64,000 nt of DNA from Rhodospirillales bacterium URHD0017 (lineage in GTDB: Bacteria; Pseudomonadota; Alphaproteobacteria; Reyranellales; Reyranellaceae): the NCBI GenBank assembly GCA_900110395.1, contig FODP01000026.1, positions 1 through 64,000 of the forward strand, written 5' to 3'. A program made the translations under genes and the position numbers. This document shows, in pieces, positions 17,926 to 26,948 of this stretch. Numbering within the stretch: position 1 is the first letter of the stretch; each line of letters opens with the position of its first letter. The notes beneath the pieces were generated by a model. The model was not told the DNA's origin and ran no database searches. It worked only from the letters and a program-made list of their open reading frames with translations.

Positions 17926-19458
17926 ATGCAATTCGACGCAGTTTCGGTTAGACGGACGCGCATGGACGGTGAAGCAACCGCGGCTTCGGACAGCACCCTG
18001 GGCAAGGGCCGCGTCGGCATCATCGACGTCGGCTCGAATTCGATCCGCCTCGTCGTCTACGAGCGCGCGAGCCGTGCGCCCTTGCCGGTGTTCAACGAAA
18101 AGGTTCTGTGCGGCCTCGCGCGCGGCCTCGACGCCACCGGCCGCCTCAATCCCGAAGGCGTCGAGATGGCGCTGGCCAACATCGATCGCTTCACCACGCT
18201 CGCCCACAACATGAAGGTGACGTCGCTCGACCTGCTGGCCACCGCCGCGGTGCGCGATGCGGCCGACGGCGCCGATTTCATGCGCGAGCTGGCGAGCCGG
18301 CCCGGCATCAAGCCGCACATCGTGAGCGGCCAGGACGAAGCGCGCTTCTCGGGTTACGGCGTCATCTGCGGCATGCCCGACGCCCTGGGCGTGATGGGCG
18401 ACCTGGGCGGCGGCAGCCTGGAACTGGTCGCCGTGGGGCAGGGCAGGCTCGGCGCCTCCAGCACGCTGCCGGTCGGCCCGCTGCGCCTCATGTCGTCAGG
18501 CAAGGGCGATCCGAAGAAGACCGTCGTCGACGCCATCGAGAACGTGCGCTGGCTGCGCGAGGAGACCGGCAAGACCTTTTATGCCGTGGGCGGAGCGTGG
18601 CGCTCCTTCGCCCGGCTGCACATGGAGCAGGCCGGCTACCCGCTGCACATCATCCATCACTACGACATTTCGGCCGAGGAGGCGCGTGCCGTCGCCCGTC
18701 TGATCGCGGTGCAGAGCGCCAAGTCGCTCGAGAAGATGCCCGGCGTCTCGCGCCGGCGCGTCGATACCCTGCCGCTCGCCTGCCTGGCGCTCGACCGCCT
18801 GCTGGCGGCGCTGAAGCCGCGCAATGTCGTGTTCTCCGCCTTCGGCCTGCGCGAGGGTTTCTACTATTCGCGGCTGAGCGAAGCCGAGCGCGCACGCCAT
18901 CCGCTGATCGCCTTCGCCGAGGAGCAGGGTGCTGACTGGCGGCGCTTCGACCTGGCACCGTCGGAGATCTTCGACTGGCTGAGCCCCGTGTTCGCGGGCG
19001 AAAGCGACGCCGACCTCATCCTGCGCACCGCGGCCTGCCACCTCAGCGACATTTCGTGGAACGACCATCCCGACTATCGCGCCGAGCAGGCCTATGTCCG
19101 CGTCCTGCACCTGCCGGCGCCAGGCATGAGCCATCGCGAACGCGCCGTGCTCGCGATGGCGCTGGCCTATCGCTACAAGAGCGATCCCAAGGCCGCGATG
19201 CTCGACACCGCGCTGTATCTCACTGACGGCAAGAGCCGCACCTTCGCCCGCCGCCTCGGCGCCTGCCTCCGGCTGGCCTACAACCTGAGCGGCGGTGCGC
19301 CCGGGCTGCTGCCGCAGGTCCAGCTGCGCCGGACCGATCGGCAATTGCGCCTGCTCGTGCCGCCCACGGCCAAGGGCAGCCTGGGCGACGTGACGGCGCG
19401 CCGCCTGGAGACCGCGGCGGAGGCGTTCGACCTCGAGCCGGTGATCGTCACGAGCTGA
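17926..19458 (+). CDS. ppx: Exopolyphosphatase (Ppx/GppA family)
   Basis: About 510 residues of the sugar-kinase/HSP70 fold. The phosphate-1 motif GIIDVGSNSIRLVVYE is at the N-terminus and the phosphate-2 motif GDLGGGSLEL lies near residue 165. The C-terminal half has the HD-like helical domain seen in long Ppx proteins. It hydrolyses polyphosphate end-on or pppGpp and opposes the upstream ppk. The start is ambiguous: ATG 17926 is used here; TTG 17905 has a better-spaced GGAGAGG; ATG 17962 is also possible. Confidence 0.95.
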   Translation: MQFDAVSVRRTRMDGEATAASDSTLGKGRVGIIDVGSNSIRLVVYERASRAPLPVFNEKVLCGLARGLDATGRLNPEGVEMALANIDRFTTLAHNMKVTSLDLLATAAVRDAADGADFMRELASRPGIKPHIVSGQDEARFSGYGVICGMPDALGVMGDLGGGSLELVAVGQGRLGASSTLPVGPLRLMSSGKGDPKKTVVDAIENVRWLREETGKTFYAVGGAWRSFARLHMEQAGYPLHIIHHYDISAEEARAVARLIAVQSAKSLEKMPGVSRRRVDTLPLACLALDRLLAALKPRNVVFSAFGLREGFYYSRLSEAERARHPLIAFAEEQGADWRRFDLAPSEIFDWLSPVFAGESDADLILRTAACHLSDISWNDHPDYRAEQAYVRVLHLPAPGMSHRERAVLAMALAYRYKSDPKAAMLDTALYLTDGKSRTFARRLGACLRLAYNLSGGAPGLLPQVQLRRTDRQLRLLVPPTAKGSLGDVTARRLETAAEAFDLEPVIVTS

Positions 19459-19481
19459 GGCACGACGACAGCCAAGCGAAA

Positions 19482-19554
19482 GCTGTCATCCCGAGCGCAG
19501 CGCGGGACCTTTCCTGTCGCCTCTAAGATCCCTCGCCGCGCTCGGGATGACAGC
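19482..19554. repeat. Inverted repeat between convergent ppx and rnd
   Basis: Arms begin GCTGTCATCCCGAGCG at 19482 and end CGCTCGGGATGACAGC at 19554, with a central region carrying CGGGACCTTTCC and AAGATCCCTCG. The design matches a palindrome type common between convergent alphaproteobacterial genes. A fragment of the same type (AGGTCCC..GGGACCT around TTGCTGCGCTC) is at 31348-31372. Probable bidirectional terminator. Confidence 0.85.
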
Positions 19555-19559
19555 GAGTG

Positions 19560-20729
19560 CTAGTCGGCTGACTTGGCCGAGCCTTCGAGCGGGATCAGCT
19601 TGGGCTGGTCGCCGGACAGCGCCAGGGCGAGCTTGCCTTCGATCAGGCTGACGGCGTCGGATCCGAAGATCTCTCGCCGCCAGCCGTTCAGCGCATGCAC
19701 GTCGCGCTTGCCCGCGGCCAGCCGGTCGAGCTCGTCGGCGCTGGCGACCAGCCGCGCCGCCACGCCCGCTTCCTCGGCCTTGAGCCGCAGCAGCGTGCGC
19801 AGCAGGTCGACGACGGCGCCCGGAGCCCGCAGCTGCTCGGGCTGCCGGTCGCGTACCGGCAGCTCGGCATCCGGCACCTTGCGCGCCTTTTCGATCGCTT
19901 CCATCAGCTCGCGCCCCTGCCAGCCCTCGGCGAAGCCGCGGCCGAGGCCGCGTGTCATGGCGAGCTCCTCGGTGGTCTTGGGCGCGTGGCTTGCGATCTC
20001 GAGCAGCTGCTCGTCGCGCAGCAGGCGCTGGCGCGGAATGTCGATGCGCTGGGCGGTGCGCTCACGCCACGCCGCCACTTCCTTCAGCGTGCCCAGCAGT
20101 CGGGGCGAGGCGCCGCGCGGCTTGAGACGGCGCCACGCCTGCTCGGGATCGGCCCGGTAGATGGCGGGATCGTTCAGCACTGCCATCTCCTCGGCGATCC
20201 ACGAGAACCGCCCGGTCTTGTCGAGCTGCCGCTTCAGCTTCTCGTAGACCATGCGCAGATGGGTGACGTCCGACAGCGCATAGGCGATCTGCCGCTCGCT
20301 GAGCGGCCGGCGGCTCCAGTCGGTGAAGCGGCTCGATTTGTCGATCTTGGCCTTGGCGAGCTTGGTGGCGAGCGATTCGTAGGAGGCGGCCTCGCCGTGG
20401 CCGCACACCATCGCCGCCACCTGGGTGTCGAACAGGGGGTGTGGCACCTTGTTCATGCGCAGGTAGAAGATTTCCAGGTCCTGGCGGGCGGCATGAAAGA
20501 CCTTGAGGACCTTGGGGTTGGCCATCAGCTCGTCGAGCGGGGCAAGGTCGATGCCGTCGGCCAGCGCGTCGATCGCGGCCGCGTCGTCGGGGCCGGCCAC
20601 CTGCGCCAGGCAGAGCTTGGGCCAATAGGTCCGCTCACGCATGAACTCGGTGTCGACGGCGATGAATTCGGTGTCGGCCAGGGACTTGCAGAAGGCCGCC
20701 AATTCGTCGGTCGTGGTGATGAGCTTCAT
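19560..20729 (-). CDS. rnd: Ribonuclease D
   Basis: 389-residue 3'-5' exoribonuclease that trims tRNA precursors. The DEDDy active site is complete: Asp26 and Glu28 in VDTEF, Asp84 in ARQDLEI, and Tyr150/Asp154 in AYALSDV. An HRDC domain follows at about residues 215-290 (LLRDEQLLEIA, TRGLGRGF). The C-terminal ~90 residues form a second HRDC-like region. The ATG at 20729 is the only reasonable start. It is divergent from aspS. Confidence 0.96.
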   Translation of the reverse strand: MKLITTTDELAAFCKSLADTEFIAVDTEFMRERTYWPKLCLAQVAGPDDAAAIDALADGIDLAPLDELMANPKVLKVFHAARQDLEIFYLRMNKVPHPLFDTQVAAMVCGHGEAASYESLATKLAKAKIDKSSRFTDWSRRPLSERQIAYALSDVTHLRMVYEKLKRQLDKTGRFSWIAEEMAVLNDPAIYRADPEQAWRRLKPRGASPRLLGTLKEVAAWRERTAQRIDIPRQRLLRDEQLLEIASHAPKTTEELAMTRGLGRGFAEGWQGRELMEAIEKARKVPDAELPVRDRQPEQLRAPGAVVDLLRTLLRLKAEEAGVAARLVASADELDRLAAGKRDVHALNGWRREIFGSDAVSLIEGKLALALSGDQPKLIPLEGSAKSAD

Positions 20730-20861
20730 TAGAGCGATCTATAGACCCGGGAACGGCGAGGGGCAAAGGTGACGCGACAGGCCCCGTTTGCCGGCCATTT
20801 GCTTGACTTGGCCGAGCATTCCGTGCCTTTTGCCGCCCCGTAAAACCCCGGAAAATGCGTG

Positions 20862-22673
20862 ATGTCTTCCGTCTACCGAACCCATACGTGCGGCCAGTTG
20901 CGGCCCGAGCATGTCGGCCAGCAGGCCCGTCTGTCAGGCTGGGTGCAGCGCAAGCGCGACCACGGCAACTTGCTGTTCATCGACCTGCGCGACCACTATG
21001 GCGTGACCCAGGTGGTGGTGGACGTCTCCAGCCCGGTGTTCAAGACGGCTGAGGCCGTGCGCAGCGAGAGCGTGATCACTGTCACGGGCAAGGTCGTGGC
21101 CCGCGAGGCCGCGACGGTGAACCCGCGCCTCGCCACCGGCGCGGTCGAGCTCGACGCTGCCGAGATGGTCGTGCAGTCGATGGCCGAGACCCTGCCGATC
21201 CCGGTCTTTGCCGAACACGACACCACGCCGGAGGAGCTGCGGCTGAAATACCGCTTCCTCGACCTGCGCAAGGACAAGCTGCACAAGAACATCATCCTGC
21301 GCAGCCAGGTCATCGCGAGCCTGCGCCGGCGCATGATCGAGCAGGGCTTCATGGAGTTCCAGACGCCCATCCTGACGGCCGACAGCCCGGAAGGCGCGCG
21401 CTCCTACGTCGTGCCGAGCCGTCTGCATCCCGGCAAGTTCTATGCGCTGCCGCAGGCGCCGCAGATGTTCAAGCAGCTGCTGATGGTGTCGGGCTTCGAC
21501 CGCTACTTCCAGATTGCGCCCTGCTTCCGCGACGAGGACGCGCGTGCCGACCGCGCCCCCGGCGAGTTCTACCAGCTCGACTTCGAGATGAGCTTCGTCA
21601 CCCAGGAAGACGTGTTCGCGGCCATCGAGCCGGTGCTGGGTGGCGTGTTCGAGGAATTCGCCGCCTTCGGCCGCGAGACGTCGACGCCCCGCAAGGTCAC
21701 CAAGTGGCCATTCCCGCGCATCCCCTATGCCGAGGCGCTGCTGACCTACGGCACCGACAAGCCCGACCTGCGCAACCCGCTCAGGATCGTCGACGCGGGT
21801 GAGGTGTTCGCCGGCTCCGACTTCAAGGTCTTTGCCAGCATCGTCGCCTCGGGCGGAGTCGTCCGCGCCCTGCGCGCACCGAACGCCGCGAGCCAGCCGC
21901 GCAGCTTCTTCGACAAGCTGAACTCGTGGGCGCAGGGCGAGGGCAAGCCCGGCCTGGGCTACATCGTGCTCGAGGGCGGCGCGGGCAAGGGACCGATCGC
22001 CAAGTTCGTGACCGGCGATCGCCTGGCCAAGCTCAAGGCGCTGACCGGCGCCGAGGACGGCGATGCGGTGTTCTTCGTCGCCGACAAGCCCGAGGCGGCC
22101 TGGAAGTTCGCCGGCCAGGCGCGCACCAAGGTCGGCCAGGAGATGGGGCTGATCGCCGAGGACGCCTTCGAGTTCTGCTGGATCGTCGACTTCCCGATGT
22201 TCGAGTACGACGAGACGGCCAAGAAGATCGACTTCAGCCACAACCCCTTCTCGATGCCCCAGGGCGGGCTGGAGGCGCTGGAGACGCAGGATCCGCTGAC
22301 CATCAATGCCTGGCAGTACGACATCGTCTGCAACGGCATCGAACTGTGCTCGGGGGCGATCCGCAACCATCGCCCGGAGATCATGTTCAAGGCCTTCGGC
22401 ATCGCGGGCTACAGCAAGGAGCAGGTCGAGCAGCGCTTCGGCGGCATGCTGAACGCCTTCCGCTACGGCGCCCCGCCGCACGGCGGCGCCGCGCCCGGCG
22501 TCGACCGCATCGTCATGCTGCTGGCCGACGAGCCCAACATCCGCGAGGTCATCACCTTCCCGATGAACCAGCAGGCCGTCGACCTCATGATGGATGCACC
22601 GACCGAGTTGCCGATGGAGAAGCTGCGCGAGCTGTACATCGGCCTGCGCCTGCCGCCGCCGAAGAAGGATTAG
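20862..22673 (+). CDS. aspS: Aspartate-tRNA ligase
   Basis: 603-residue bacterial-type class II synthetase. An N-terminal OB-fold anticodon domain (LSGWVQRKRDHGNLLFIDLR in parts) precedes motif 2 CFRDEDARADR. A GAD insertion domain occupies the middle, and motif 3 is GAAPGVDRIVML near the C-terminus. ATG 20862 is used; GTG 20859 adds one residue. Whether it is the non-discriminating type cannot be settled without knowing if asparaginyl-tRNA synthetase exists elsewhere in the genome. Confidence 0.98.
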   Translation: MSSVYRTHTCGQLRPEHVGQQARLSGWVQRKRDHGNLLFIDLRDHYGVTQVVVDVSSPVFKTAEAVRSESVITVTGKVVAREAATVNPRLATGAVELDAAEMVVQSMAETLPIPVFAEHDTTPEELRLKYRFLDLRKDKLHKNIILRSQVIASLRRRMIEQGFMEFQTPILTADSPEGARSYVVPSRLHPGKFYALPQAPQMFKQLLMVSGFDRYFQIAPCFRDEDARADRAPGEFYQLDFEMSFVTQEDVFAAIEPVLGGVFEEFAAFGRETSTPRKVTKWPFPRIPYAEALLTYGTDKPDLRNPLRIVDAGEVFAGSDFKVFASIVASGGVVRALRAPNAASQPRSFFDKLNSWAQGEGKPGLGYIVLEGGAGKGPIAKFVTGDRLAKLKALTGAEDGDAVFFVADKPEAAWKFAGQARTKVGQEMGLIAEDAFEFCWIVDFPMFEYDETAKKIDFSHNPFSMPQGGLEALETQDPLTINAWQYDIVCNGIELCSGAIRNHRPEIMFKAFGIAGYSKEQVEQRFGGMLNAFRYGAPPHGGAAPGVDRIVMLLADEPNIREVITFPMNQQAVDLMMDAPTELPMEKLRELYIGLRLPPPKKD

Positions 22674-22797
22674 CCAGCGCAAAATTGGGTAAGCCTCGTT
22701 GCCCCTTATGGGGTAGCGCCTTGCCTTGCTGCCCTGAGTCCGCGCTGACAGACTCGAGTGAATATCGGCATTTGACCGGTTCACTACGGAGGAAGCG

Positions 22798-23814
22798 ATG
22801 ACGGACACGTTCGACAAGACAAGGCGTGACTTTCTTACCGTCGCTACGGCCGGAGGCGCGGCAGCGACGCTCGGCGTGATCGGTGTGACGCCGGCCTTGG
22901 CCGGCGTCGCCGCCGGTCGCTCGGAGAAGCCGCTGAAGGCTGCGTTCTCCAACGCCGGTCTGCAGGCCACCTGGTGTGCCCAGGGCAAGGCCGCGGCCGA
23001 ATACTGGGGCAAGCTCTACAATGTCGATGTGACGTGGTTCGACGGCCAGCTCGACGCCGTCAAGCAGCGCGCCGCGGTCGACAACATGGCCTCGCAGAAA
23101 TGGGACTTCGTCGCCATCCAGGCCTTCGGCATCGGCACGCTGACCCAGCCGGTGCAGAAGATGATCGACGGCGGCACGCCCGTGATCGACATGGACACGC
23201 TGATCGCGCCCCTGGAGAAGATCAACGTGCACAGCTTCCTGGCGCCCGACAACGAGTTCATGGGCTCGGCGGTGACCCAGGCGCTGGTCGCCAAGCTCGG
23301 CGGCAAGGGCAAGGTCATCATGACCCAGGGCGCGCTCGGCCATACCGGTGCGCAGGGCCGGGCCAAGGGCTTCAACGCCGTGGTCAAGCAGTATCCCGGC
23401 ATCGAGGTGCTCGACACCCAACCGGCGGACTGGGACGTCACCAAGGTGGCGCGCCTGTGGGAGACCTATCTCACCAAGTACCCGCAGATCGACGCCGCCT
23501 TCTTCCATAACGACGACATGGCGCTTGCCGCCTACAACGTCATGAAGGCGCGCGACCGCACCAACATCCTGATCGGTGGCGTCGACGCCATGCCGCCGGC
23601 CATCAACGCCGTCGCCGACGGCCGCATGTTCGCCACGGTGCGCAATCCGAGCTGCCGCATCCACGGTGGCGCGATCATCGCCGGCGTGGCGGCGGTCACG
23701 GCGGGCGAGAAGGCCGGCAGCGGTATCCCGAAGAGCATCGTCACCGACGGTCCGGTGGTGACCAAGGAGAACGCCGCCGGCATGCTGTGGATGCAGGATC
23801 ACTTCCTGATCTGA
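22798..23814 (+). CDS. Sugar ABC transporter substrate-binding protein (ribose/rhizopine type)
   Basis: 338-residue periplasmic protein of the Peripla_BP_4 fold. It has a twin-arginine export signal: TRRDFLTV followed by an Ala/Gly-rich core and ALAGVAAG. The binding lobes show AFSNAGLQATWC, QAFGIGTLTQPV and GGVDAMPPAINAV, where the last is the ribose-binding style hinge region. A GGAGG box sits seven bases before the ATG. It is the first gene of a three-gene importer with the ATPase and permease that follow. The ligand is not identifiable. TAT export of such a binding protein is less usual than Sec. Confidence 0.9.
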   Translation: MTDTFDKTRRDFLTVATAGGAAATLGVIGVTPALAGVAAGRSEKPLKAAFSNAGLQATWCAQGKAAAEYWGKLYNVDVTWFDGQLDAVKQRAAVDNMASQKWDFVAIQAFGIGTLTQPVQKMIDGGTPVIDMDTLIAPLEKINVHSFLAPDNEFMGSAVTQALVAKLGGKGKVIMTQGALGHTGAQGRAKGFNAVVKQYPGIEVLDTQPADWDVTKVARLWETYLTKYPQIDAAFFHNDDMALAAYNVMKARDRTNILIGGVDAMPPAINAVADGRMFATVRNPSCRIHGGAIIAGVAAVTAGEKAGSGIPKSIVTDGPVVTKENAAGMLWMQDHFLI

Positions 23815-23842
23815 TCGGCCCAATGGCGTTGATCGGTAGGGC

Positions 23843-25342
23843 ATGACGGAAGAGGCCGCGCCGCCGCTGGAACTGCGCGGCATCTCAAAGTCGTTCGGCG
23901 GCGTCGCGGCGTTGCGCGACGTCGACTTCGTGCTGCGTGCCGGCGAGATCCACGGCCTGGTCGGCGAGAACGGCGCCGGCAAGTCGACCCTCATGAAGAT
24001 CATCGCCGGCCTGCACGGCCAGTACGACGGCCGCATGGCGATCGACGGCCGGCCGGTGCATTTCCGCTCGCCGCGCGAGGCGCTGGCGGCCGGCATCGGC
24101 ATGGTCCACCAGGAGCTGAGCGTCGTGCCCGACCTCACGGTGGCCGAGAACGTCTATCTCGGCCAGCAGCCGACCAAGGCCGGCATCGTCGACTGGCGCG
24201 CCATGGTCGACGGCGCGCGCCGCCATCTCGCCGACCTCGGCATCGACGTCGATCCGCGTGCCCGCATGGGCTCGCTGGCGATCGGCCTGCAGCAGCTGAT
24301 CGAGCTTGCCCGCGTGCTGTTCTCGGGCGCGCGCATCGTCATCCTCGACGAGCCGACCTCGGCTTTGTCGCCGCCCGAGGTGCAGCGCCTGTTCGAGGTG
24401 CTGCGCGGCGTGCGGGCGAGCGGCCGCAGCATCGTCTTCATCTCGCATTTCCTCGACGATGTTCTGGCGATCTCCGACACCGTGACGACCTTCCGCAACG
24501 GCCGGCTGATCGCCACCGAGGCGGCCGGCAGCATCGACAAGGGCTGGCTGATCCAGCGCATGATCGGCCGCGGGCACGAGGAGCTGGAAGGCAGCTATAC
24601 CGGCGCGATCGCGCTCCACAGCAAACCCGACGCCGCGGTCGTGCTCGGCGTGCGCGGGCTGTCGGCGGGCCGCGCCTTCGCCGACGTCTCGCTCGACGTC
24701 AGGGCAGGCGAGGTCTTAGGCATCTACGGCTTCATGGGCTGCGGCCTGATCGAGCTTGCCCGCACGTTGTTCGGCAAGCTCAGAGCCGATGCCGGTACCA
24801 TGTCGATCGATGGCAAGACCCTGCGGCCGCGCAGCACGGCCGAGGCCTGCCGGGCCGGCATCGCCTTCGTGCCGGAGAGCCGTCGTTCGATGCTCTTTCA
24901 CACCGAGCCGGTCTACAAGAACATGTCGATAAGCGTGCTGGGCCGCATCGGCCGCCTGCTGCTCCGGCCCTCGGTCGAAAAGGACATCGCCCGCCGTCAC
25001 GTCCAGTCGCTGTCGATCCGCCCGCCGACGGTCGAGACGCTTTTAGGCAGCCTGTCGGGCGGCAACCAGCAGAAGGTGGCGCTCGCCAAGTGGCTGACCT
25101 GGCCGCCCAAGGTGCTGGTGCTGAGCGAGCCGACGCGCGGCATGGATGTCGGCGCCAAGGAGGACGTCGTGCGCATCGTCAAGGGCCTGCGCGACCAGGG
25201 CATGGGCGTCGTCGTGCTGTCGACCGAGCCCGAAACCGTGCTGTCATTGGCTGATCGCATCGTGGTGATGAAGAAGGGCCGGATCGTGCGAGAATTCGCC
25301 GGCGAGACCGTGAGCAAGGACCAGCTTCTGGAGGCAGCGTGA
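23843..25342 (+). CDS. Sugar ABC transporter ATP-binding protein (RbsA/MglA type)
   Basis: 499 residues with two fused ATPase domains. Domain 1 is complete: Walker A GENGAGKST and Walker B IVILDEPTSALSPPE; its signature is AIGLQQ, where LSVGQQQ is usual. In domain 2 the P-loop is GFMGCGLIE, with Gly-Leu-Ile in place of Gly-Lys-Thr, as commonly degenerate in this family. Its Walker B reads VLVLSEPTRGMDVG, with Ser in place of the usual Asp. The signature LSGGNQQKV is intact. One functional ATP site is therefore likely. It lies 28 bp after the binding protein. Confidence 0.93.
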   Translation: MTEEAAPPLELRGISKSFGGVAALRDVDFVLRAGEIHGLVGENGAGKSTLMKIIAGLHGQYDGRMAIDGRPVHFRSPREALAAGIGMVHQELSVVPDLTVAENVYLGQQPTKAGIVDWRAMVDGARRHLADLGIDVDPRARMGSLAIGLQQLIELARVLFSGARIVILDEPTSALSPPEVQRLFEVLRGVRASGRSIVFISHFLDDVLAISDTVTTFRNGRLIATEAAGSIDKGWLIQRMIGRGHEELEGSYTGAIALHSKPDAAVVLGVRGLSAGRAFADVSLDVRAGEVLGIYGFMGCGLIELARTLFGKLRADAGTMSIDGKTLRPRSTAEACRAGIAFVPESRRSMLFHTEPVYKNMSISVLGRIGRLLLRPSVEKDIARRHVQSLSIRPPTVETLLGSLSGGNQQKVALAKWLTWPPKVLVLSEPTRGMDVGAKEDVVRIVKGLRDQGMGVVVLSTEPETVLSLADRIVVMKKGRIVREFAGETVSKDQLLEAA

Positions 25343-25343
25343 C

Positions 25344-26318
25344 ATGACGGTCTTCCTGCGCAACCAGATGCGCATCATCGCGCCGTTCGCGACCCTGATC
25401 GTGCTGGTAGCCTTCTTCAGCCTGACCAGCCGGTCCTTCGCTTCGCTGGACAACGCCGCCAACGTCCTCACCCAGATCTCGGTGACGGGCATCATCGCGG
25501 TCGGCCTCACCTTCGTGATCCTGTGCGCCGAGATCGACCTGTCGGTCGCCGCCATCGCCAACGTCACTGGCATCGCCGTCGCCTACTTCACCTTGCAGGA
25601 AGGCTACGTGAACATCGCCAACGTGCCGCTGCCGGGCTTCGCCGCCATCCTGCTGGCGCTGCTGGGCTGCTTCATGCTGGGCCTGGTCAATGCCGCGGGC
25701 ATCACCCTGATCGGCATCCCGTCCTTCATCATGACGCTCGCCATGATGCAGATCGGCGCCGGCATCTCGGCTCTGCTGGTGCGCGGCCAGATCGCCTATG
25801 CCGTACCCGACCTCGTCTCGCTGCTGGGGGCGGGCAGGGTGGCCGGCATTCCCTGCCTCGTGCTCGTCGCGGCCGCCTTCCTGCTCGCCGGGCACCTCGT
25901 CCTGACCTACACGCGCTTCGGCCGCTACGTGTACATGGTGGGCGGCAACCGCGAGGCGGCCGAGTATGCCGGCGTCAACGTCAGGCTGGTGCTGGGCGCC
26001 GTCATCGTCATCTCGGCCATGTGCTCGGGCGTCGCCGGCATGCTGGGCGTGGCCCATTTCGGCAGCGCCCAGCAGAACGAGTTCGACGGCTACCTGCTGG
26101 ACGCCATCGCCGCCGTCGTGGTCGGCGGCACCAGCCTGTTCGGCGGCCGCGGCGGCATCGGCAATACCATCATCGGGCTCCTGATCCTGGGCGTGCTGAA
26201 CAACGGCCTGGACCACATCCAGATCGACAGCTTCCTGAAGATCCTGATCCGCGGCCTCATCCTGCTGGCCGCCCTGATCATCAATGTCTACGTCCAGAAG
26301 GTCCGTGACTCGGCCTGA
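25344..26318 (+). CDS. Sugar ABC transporter permease (RbsC type)
   Basis: 324-residue inner-membrane protein with about nine hydrophobic segments. The BPD_transp_2 block is visible: GLTFVILCAEIDLSVAAI (a form of the LVxxxGGIDLSVGS motif), TRFGRYVYMVGGNREAAEYAG, and LLDAIAAVVVGGTSLFGGRGG. It begins one base after the ATPase stop codon, so translation is probably coupled. It completes the importer. Confidence 0.93.
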   Translation: MTVFLRNQMRIIAPFATLIVLVAFFSLTSRSFASLDNAANVLTQISVTGIIAVGLTFVILCAEIDLSVAAIANVTGIAVAYFTLQEGYVNIANVPLPGFAAILLALLGCFMLGLVNAAGITLIGIPSFIMTLAMMQIGAGISALLVRGQIAYAVPDLVSLLGAGRVAGIPCLVLVAAAFLLAGHLVLTYTRFGRYVYMVGGNREAAEYAGVNVRLVLGAVIVISAMCSGVAGMLGVAHFGSAQQNEFDGYLLDAIAAVVVGGTSLFGGRGGIGNTIIGLLILGVLNNGLDHIQIDSFLKILIRGLILLAALIINVYVQKVRDSA

Positions 26319-26326
26319 ATCGTCGA

Positions 26327-26355
26327 TTGACCGGTGGCATAAGATTTTGTATTAT
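26327..26355 (+). promoter_or_regulatory. Sigma-70-type promoter of the proline-rich lipoprotein gene
   Basis: TTGACC (26327-26332) and TATTAT (26350-26355) are separated by exactly 17 bp. They lie in a markedly AT-rich stretch that extends to the start codon at 26388. It is the best consensus-like promoter I found in the window. The predicted transcript begins about 25 bases upstream of the ATG and has no evident Shine-Dalgarno sequence. Confidence 0.6.
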
Positions 26356-26387
26356 CAGACACTTATTTCAATAATTTAAACAAAAAT

Positions 26388-26948
26388 ATGAGCTTTCCTC
26401 GGCTCCCTTTCATTACGCTTTGCCTCGTCCTGGGCGCTGGTTTGATGACCGGGGCGTGCGCTCTACCGTTGGCGGTGTCAGGGGCAAGCTACGCCGCCGA
26501 TGGTGGATTGCTGGTAGCCAGCGACAAGACCTCGACCGATCACATGGTCTCCATGGTGTCCAAGCAGGACTGCGCCCTGTGGCGGGTCATCAAGGGCCGC
26601 GCCGTGTGCAAGCCGCGCGAGGGCGACAAGGATCCCTACAAGGTCGACTACGACGATCCGCAGCGCACGGTGGCGGAGGACGGCGTTCACTATGCGCCGC
26701 CGCTGCGCGCCACGGCCGACGCGCCGGCGACCAGCTGGGATGCCGCTGCCTACAAGGCGACGCCGGCGCCGCCTGCGGCTCCGTCAGCGCCGGTGACGGC
26801 CGTCGCCGAAACGTCTCCCGAGCCCACCCCGGCGGTCGCGGCCGCGCCGGCGAAACCCGCTGCTCCTCCGGCGCCCGCCAAGCCGAAGAAGCCCAAGCCT
26901 CACTCCGTCAAGAAGCCTTCACCGCGTCCGGCGGCGCCTGCTTCCTGA
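26388..26948 (+). CDS. Putative lipoprotein with Pro/Ala/Lys-rich C-terminal tail
   Basis: 186 residues. The hydrophobic N-terminus ends in LMTGAC, a plausible but imperfect lipobox (Thr at -3) with Cys24. The central region contains DKTSTDHMVSMVSKQDCALWRV followed by a second Cys; similar short blocks occur in uncharacterised alphaproteobacterial lipoproteins. From about residue 120 it is low-complexity Pro/Ala, ending in a basic KPKKPKPHSVKKPSPRP tail that could contact peptidoglycan or nucleic acid. It has its own promoter. Its last 41 bases overlap the convergent dehydrogenase gene. Function unknown. Confidence 0.75.
   Translation: MSFPRLPFITLCLVLGAGLMTGACALPLAVSGASYAADGGLLVASDKTSTDHMVSMVSKQDCALWRVIKGRAVCKPREGDKDPYKVDYDDPQRTVAEDGVHYAPPLRATADAPATSWDAAAYKATPAPPAAPSAPVTAVAETSPEPTPAVAAAPAKPAAPPAPAKPKKPKPHSVKKPSPRPAAPAS

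Noticed and set aside
20934..23012. A 692-codon minus-strand frame
   Set aside because: Antisense to aspS and the start of the sugar-binding protein gene.
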